This document shows positions 63,033 to 64,000 of a DNA stretch of 64,000 nucleotides, piece by piece. Made by a program: the position numbers and the translations under genes. This DNA is from Gymnothorax reevesii (taxonomy: Eukaryota; Chordata; Actinopteri; Anguilliformes; Muraenidae): NCBI GenBank assembly GCA_029721435.1, contig CM056588.1:42472930-42536929 (forward strand), read 5' to 3'. Position 1 is the first letter of the stretch; each line of letters starts with the position of its first letter. The notes under the pieces were generated by a model. That model worked only from the letters and a program-made list of their open reading frames with translations. It had not been told where the DNA came from and ran no database searches.

Positions 63033-63884
63033 CACATGACTTTATTAATCAGCAGATGAATTAGTTATTTAGGGTGTTGAATGAGGTGTGCTTTGCTACC
63101 ACTGGAGTGAAAATGTACTGTTCTACAGATCTCCAGAAACAGTACAGTGAGATCCTGCCCTAACGGCAAGCACCATTTCGGCCTCTGTGCATGCTGGCTG
63201 CGGACAGCACTGCCGTTGTGGCAGGTATCGCCACTGGATCACATGGCAATGTGAATGGCTCTTCAAGTTGTAGATGCACTACTGAGGATTGCGGAACTTG
63301 GCACTCCTGTCCTCATGGAGGAGTTTATGGCAGACTCTACTTGGCCATAATTGCTAACGCGGGGAGTAGCTGCTTGCAAAAACCACTCTCTTTATTGCCG
63401 CACCCCCCCCCAAACCCAAATCTTTGCTACATGGTTGCCCAGCCTTGTCCCCTCCCATCCTGCAGGCAGAGATTTGCATTCCAGAGGTCAGATAGTGACA
63501 GGGCGTACAGTGCGTTTCTTCCTGTCTCATGAGCTGAGCCAGATTAATTCTCCGATTACCTCTGCTGTTGTAGGATTCCCATGTATTGCTACTCCAGCTA
63601 TAATGGCCTGATCCACATTTAAGTGAACAGTTAATGTATCAGGATCATCAAGTGTAGGCATCCTTATCAGACGCACTGAAAGGCCTGGTAATCAGAGGGG
63701 CGAAGGAATGCGTGTTGTTCCTCCTGTTTACTTTTGAAACGGGATTCATTTAATTTAATTTGCCTTTTCTCCTGGCAGAGACATTTGTACATTGGAGGCT
63801 GCCAGTGTCTGCCATTTGTGCAGCTTTATACAGTTTGCCATTTGTCTGTTCAGAGACTGACCTGCATCTAGCTGGCACAGCCAA

Positions 63885-63960
63885 TAGCAGTGGACACCAA
63901 TCCTGTCCCTGGAGATCTACTGTCCTGTAGGTTTTCACTCCAACTCAAATTTGTTTCAAC
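63885..63960 (+). repeat. CCTGGAGATCT-family repeat fragment
   Basis: CCTGGAGATCTACTGTCCTG, GGTTTTCACTCCAACTC; the closest of the three copies to the common fish form. Confidence 0.6.
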
Positions 63961-64000
63961 TGACTCAACTTACGAGCAGTTCAATACTGTTCCTTTGCTG

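Larger units (their letters stand above)
57251..64000 (+). other. ptdss2: ptdss2 intron 1 (continues past the window)
   Basis: No second exon (expected to begin with an RAHT-like sequence and a membrane span) was found, so the whole segment is read as intron. It contains the repeats listed separately; the remainder shows nothing recognisable. Confidence 0.7.

Noticed and set aside
57251..64000. Search for ptdss2 exon 2 (RAHT-like start and first membrane span)
   Set aside because: No acceptor followed by a matching frame was found, so the exon must lie beyond the window.

Overview
This is a piece of a ray-finned fish (almost certainly teleost) chromosome. Three recognisable vertebrate genes lie in it, all belonging to the neighbourhood that is human 11p15.5: cdkn1c (p57Kip2) on the minus strand, trpm5 on the plus strand, and the first coding exon of ptdss2 on the plus strand. 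Small exons, long introns full of CA/GT microsatellites, tRNA-related SINEs, Tc1-like transposons and many small palindromic DNA elements are typical of teleosts. The species cannot be named from the sequence alone.

Layout: 1-5.8 kb is intergenic DNA with one foldback element. 5.8-8.0 kb holds cdkn1c: two coding exons, a probable 3' untranslated exon, and a CCAAT/GC-box promoter. 8.0-11.5 kb is the divergent spacer to trpm5, occupied mostly by a complete Tc1-like transposon (9721-11177) whose transposase is broken by a single nonsense codon. 11.5-49.6 kb is trpm5, reconstructed here as 26 coding exons with consistent splice phases (about 1225 residues). 49.6-55.7 kb is a repeat-rich spacer. 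55.7-57.25 kb is the 5' end of ptdss2, and the rest (57.25-64 kb) is ptdss2 intron 1.

The genes do not form one pathway. p57 restrains CDKs, TRPM5 is the calcium-activated monovalent cation channel of taste and other chemosensory cells, and PTDSS2 makes phosphatidylserine in the ER/MAM.

The most unusual content is in the trpm5 introns. In at least three introns the 3' end of an exon, or just its 5' splice site, has been copied downstream as a tandem array (after exons 4, 13 and 24). A donor-rich 28-bp minisatellite lies just before exon 5, and several acceptors have a (TG)n tract where the polypyrimidine tract should be. A second theme is a recurring repeat architecture: terminal hairpin, then a GTCC/GTTT-type tract, then a CTCTAGTT-like end. 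It occurs in at least five clear and several degenerate copies. Two retroposon insertions (a LINE tail at 18875-20024 and a SINE at 28344-28702) can be delimited to the base by perfect target-site duplications.
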